64,000 bases of DNA, taken from the NCBI GenBank assembly GCA_038207625.1, contig JBBQZO010000001.1, positions 62,001-126,000 of the forward strand. The letters run 5' to 3'. Each line of letters opens with the position of its first letter. Within the stretch, counting starts at the first letter, position 1. The notes beneath the pieces were generated by a model. The model was not told where the DNA came from and ran no database searches. It was given only the letters and a program-made list of their open reading frames with translations. Both the position numbers and the translations under genes were made by a program. The DNA comes from JBBQZO01 sp038207625 (lineage in GTDB: Bacteria; Pseudomonadota; Gammaproteobacteria; Burkholderiales; Burkholderiaceae_D). Shown here piece by piece: positions 61,884 to 64,000 of this stretch.

Positions 61884-63854
61884 ATGCGCCTATTTCTATA
61901 CCTTGCCCTGCTGATCGGCGCCTGCCTGGCGCCGGCGCGCGCGGGTGAGCCCGTCACGCTGCAGCTGAAGTGGACCCACGCTTTCCAGTTCGCCGGCTAC
62001 TACGCGGCGCAGCAACAGGGCTATTACCGCGAAGCGGGCCTGGACGTGACGCTCAAGCCGGGCTATCGCGACGTCGACGTGATCGACGAGGTGGTGTCCG
62101 GCCGGGCCGAATTCGGCGTCGGCACCAGCGCCCTGCTGTTGGCGCGCAACAGCGGCAAGCCGGTGGTGGCGCTGGCCGTTATTTTTCAGCACTCGCCGAT
62201 GGTCTTGCTGGCCACCCGCCACGGCGCCCACCAGGACCTGCGCGACCTGGTCGGCAAGCGCATCATGGTCGAGCGTCAGTCCGACGAATTGCTGGCCTAC
62301 CTGCGGCGCGAAGGCGTGCCGCTGGCCTCCATCGTGCGCCTGGCGCATAGTTTCGATGCCGAAGGCTTGATCGACGGGCGCGCCGACGCGATCTCCGCGT
62401 ATCTGACCAGCGAGACGTTCACGCTCGATCAGGTCGGCTTCGACTACCAGGTCTACAGCCCGCGCACGGCCGGCATCGACTTCTACGGCGACAATCTGTT
62501 TACGACCGAAGCGCAAATCCGGCGCGACCCGGAGCGCGTGAAGGCCTTCCGCGCGGCCAGTCTGCGCGGCTGGCAGTACGCGATGGCACACCCGGACGAG
62601 ATCATCACGCTGATCCTCAAGCAGTACCCGCAGGGCAATTCGCGCGCCGCCTTGCAGTACGAGGCGGCCCAGATGGTGTCGCTGATGCGCACCGACCTGA
62701 TCGGGGTCGGCTACATGAATCCCGGGCGCTGGCGCCACATCGCCGACATCTACGCCGAAATCGCCATGTTGCCAGCCGATTATCCGCTCGACGGCTTCCT
62801 GTACGACGCCAACCCCGAACGCGACCTGAGCCGGCTATACACGGTGCTGGTGGCCACCGTCGTGATGGCCAGCCTGATCGGCACGGCGGCCCTGTACATC
62901 CTGCGCATCAATCGGCGCCTGGCGCAAAGCCTGACCGAAGTCCGGCAGACCGGACTGCGCCTGAAAGTGCTGTCGACCGCGATCGACCAGAGCCCGACCT
63001 CGATCCTGATCACCGGTCCAGACAATGTGATCGAATACGTCAATCCGCATTTCTCCAAGCTGACCGGCTATACGCCCGAGGAGGTGATCGGCCAGACACC
63101 CAAGATCTCGCACTCCGGCCTGACCGACCCCGCCGTCTACCGCGCCATGTGGAGCTGCCTGGAGCGCGGCGAAGCGTGGACCGGCGAACTGGCCAACCGC
63201 CGCAAGAGCGGCGAGCTGTACTGGGAGGAGGTGCACATCGCCCCCGTCAAAGACGCGGCCGGCAAACTGATCCACTACGTCGCCGTCAAGCTCGACATCA
63301 CCGAGCGCATCGAGGCGCATCAGCGGCTCACGCAAATGGCGCACTACGACACGCTGACCCATTTGCCCAACCGCGCGCTGTTCTATGAGCGCGTCACTCA
63401 GGGACTGGCACTGGCACGCCGCAACGGCAGCGAACTGGCGCTGATGTTCATCGACCTGGACCGCTTCAAGCCGATCAACGACGAGCATGGCCACGCGGTG
63501 GGCGACCTGATCTTGCAGGAAGCGGCCGCGCGCATGTCGGCCGGTCTGCGCGACGCCGACACGGTGGGGCGCATCGGCGGCGACGAATTCGTCGTGCTGC
63601 TGCTCGACGTGCAGGACGAGGCCAGCGCGGTGATGGTGGCCAACAAGATCCGCGCGGCGCTGAACGCCCCCTTCGAGGTGGCCGGCAAGACGCTGTACAT
63701 CTCGTCGTCGATCGGCATCGCACTGTTCAGCCAGAGCGGTGGCGACGAAATTACCCTGACCAAAAACGCCGATTTCGCCATGTACCAGGCCAAGGCGGGC
63801 GGGCGCGACCGGGTGCATGTGTTCAAGCCGGGCGAACCCAGCCGACCCGCCTAA
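61884..63854 (+). CDS. Diguanylate cyclase with NMT1-type periplasmic sensor and PAS domain
   Basis: A 656-residue membrane signalling protein. A signal peptide (to about residue 20) is followed by an NMT1/THI5-like solute-binding domain (LKWTHAFQFAGYYAAQQQGYY), a membrane helix (LYTVLVATVVMASLIGTAALYIL), a PAS domain (SPTSILITGPDNVIEYVNPH) and a GGDEF domain. The active site RIGGDEFVVLL is intact and is preceded at the standard spacing by the inhibitory I-site RDAD, so it should make c-di-GMP under product feedback. No EAL domain follows. NMT1 domains bind thiamine pyrimidine precursors and similar compounds; the actual ligand is not known. Confidence 0.92.
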   Translation: MRLFLYLALLIGACLAPARAGEPVTLQLKWTHAFQFAGYYAAQQQGYYREAGLDVTLKPGYRDVDVIDEVVSGRAEFGVGTSALLLARNSGKPVVALAVIFQHSPMVLLATRHGAHQDLRDLVGKRIMVERQSDELLAYLRREGVPLASIVRLAHSFDAEGLIDGRADAISAYLTSETFTLDQVGFDYQVYSPRTAGIDFYGDNLFTTEAQIRRDPERVKAFRAASLRGWQYAMAHPDEIITLILKQYPQGNSRAALQYEAAQMVSLMRTDLIGVGYMNPGRWRHIADIYAEIAMLPADYPLDGFLYDANPERDLSRLYTVLVATVVMASLIGTAALYILRINRRLAQSLTEVRQTGLRLKVLSTAIDQSPTSILITGPDNVIEYVNPHFSKLTGYTPEEVIGQTPKISHSGLTDPAVYRAMWSCLERGEAWTGELANRRKSGELYWEEVHIAPVKDAAGKLIHYVAVKLDITERIEAHQRLTQMAHYDTLTHLPNRALFYERVTQGLALARRNGSELALMFIDLDRFKPINDEHGHAVGDLILQEAAARMSAGLRDADTVGRIGGDEFVVLLLDVQDEASAVMVANKIRAALNAPFEVAGKTLYISSSIGIALFSQSGGDEITLTKNADFAMYQAKAGGRDRVHVFKPGEPSRPA

Positions 63855-63867
63855 CTGCCGGGGCCGG

Positions 63868-63999
63868 CTATTTGCGCACCGCTGTCGTCAACACATCGAG
63901 CAGCGCGGCGGTCTCGGCGTCGGGGATGCCGTTACACAGCGCGGGCCGGTATTTCATCTGGAACGCGCCGATCACATTGCGGGTCGGCTCGTCGAGCAC
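63868..63999 (-). CDS. 3' end of an N-acetylmuramoyl-L-alanine amidase (AmiD/AmpD-like, partial)
   Basis: The last 43 codons of a minus-strand gene that starts beyond the right edge. RNVIGAFQMKYRPA, followed by LCNGIPDAETAALLDVL, matches the C-terminal peptidoglycan-binding helices of AmiD-type amidases. The catalytic zinc domain is outside the window. It converges on the diguanylate cyclase gene with 13 bases between. Confidence 0.7.
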   Translation of the reverse strand: MLDEPTRNVIGAFQMKYRPALCNGIPDAETAALLDVLTTAVRK

Positions 64000-64000
64000 G

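Overview
The window reads as chromosomal, GC-rich DNA from a betaproteobacterium of the order Burkholderiales, most likely an Oxalobacteraceae member of the Massilia/Duganella/Janthinobacterium type. This is inferred from gene order (mla - ibaG - murA - his - tat in one block, liuR-liuA-aceK-thiolase) and protein similarity, because no rRNA or tRNA lies in the window. Almost all of it is core genome. The accessory parts are a fimbrial operon at the left, one transposase element upstream of gltB, a ParDE pair beside a ruined antitoxin, and several strong hairpins.

Layout. 1-4.7 kb: a four-gene chaperone-usher operon (SCPU subunit, chaperone, usher, second SCPU subunit). 4.7-7.1 kb: an FAD amine oxidase of the monomeric sarcosine oxidase type, divergent from a CsgG-like lipoprotein. 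7.1-24.7 kb: one co-directional minus-strand block, read from its 5' end as mlaF-mlaE-mlaD-mlaA-mlaC-mlaB, an ABC-2 exporter pair, ibaG, murA, hisG-hisD-[DNA methyltransferase]-hisC-hisB-hisH-hisA-hisF-hisI-hisE, hinT, tatA-tatB-tatC. Many junctions overlap by 4 nt. It combines outer-membrane lipid asymmetry, peptidoglycan precursor synthesis, histidine synthesis and Tat export. 25-31.3 kb: gltD and gltB (glutamate synthase). 31.4-32.5 kb: a REP-type tyrosine transposase bounded by 34-bp inverted repeats and surrounded by further copies of the same repeat. 32.6-39.5 kb: a chemoreceptor, an OmpR-type regulator, a soluble PAS histidine kinase and a frameshifted SNF2 helicase, all minus strand. 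39.6-43.5 kb: tex, a GNAT acetyltransferase, grxD and ubiX. 43.5-46.3 kb: a small ORF, an XRE regulator, an MBL hydrolase and liuR. 46.4-52.6 kb: isovaleryl-CoA dehydrogenase, aceK, thiolase, SDR and a second acyl-CoA dehydrogenase, ended by a clear intrinsic terminator. 52.6-53.7 kb: a nonsense- and frameshift-damaged RHH antitoxin and an intact parDE pair with a palindromic operator. 53.8-64 kb: Xaa-Pro aminopeptidase, an EamA exporter divergent from a LysR regulator, a family-5 solute-binding protein, an SpmAB fusion next to dacB, a diguanylate cyclase with an NMT1-type sensor, and the 3' end of an AmiD-like amidase.

How the parts work together. MerR-type LiuR probably controls itself and the Leu/acyl-CoA degradation genes through matching CGTT-N6-AACG operators. 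The acetyl-CoA these genes make would feed the isocitrate branch point controlled by AceK. I did not find a clear new defence or mobile system. The least ordinary items are an orphan beta-class DNA methyltransferase with a four-times repeated, histone-H1-like tail inside the his operon; the transposase with its repeat family in front of gltBD; and the SpmAB-DacB pairing in a non-sporulating lineage.
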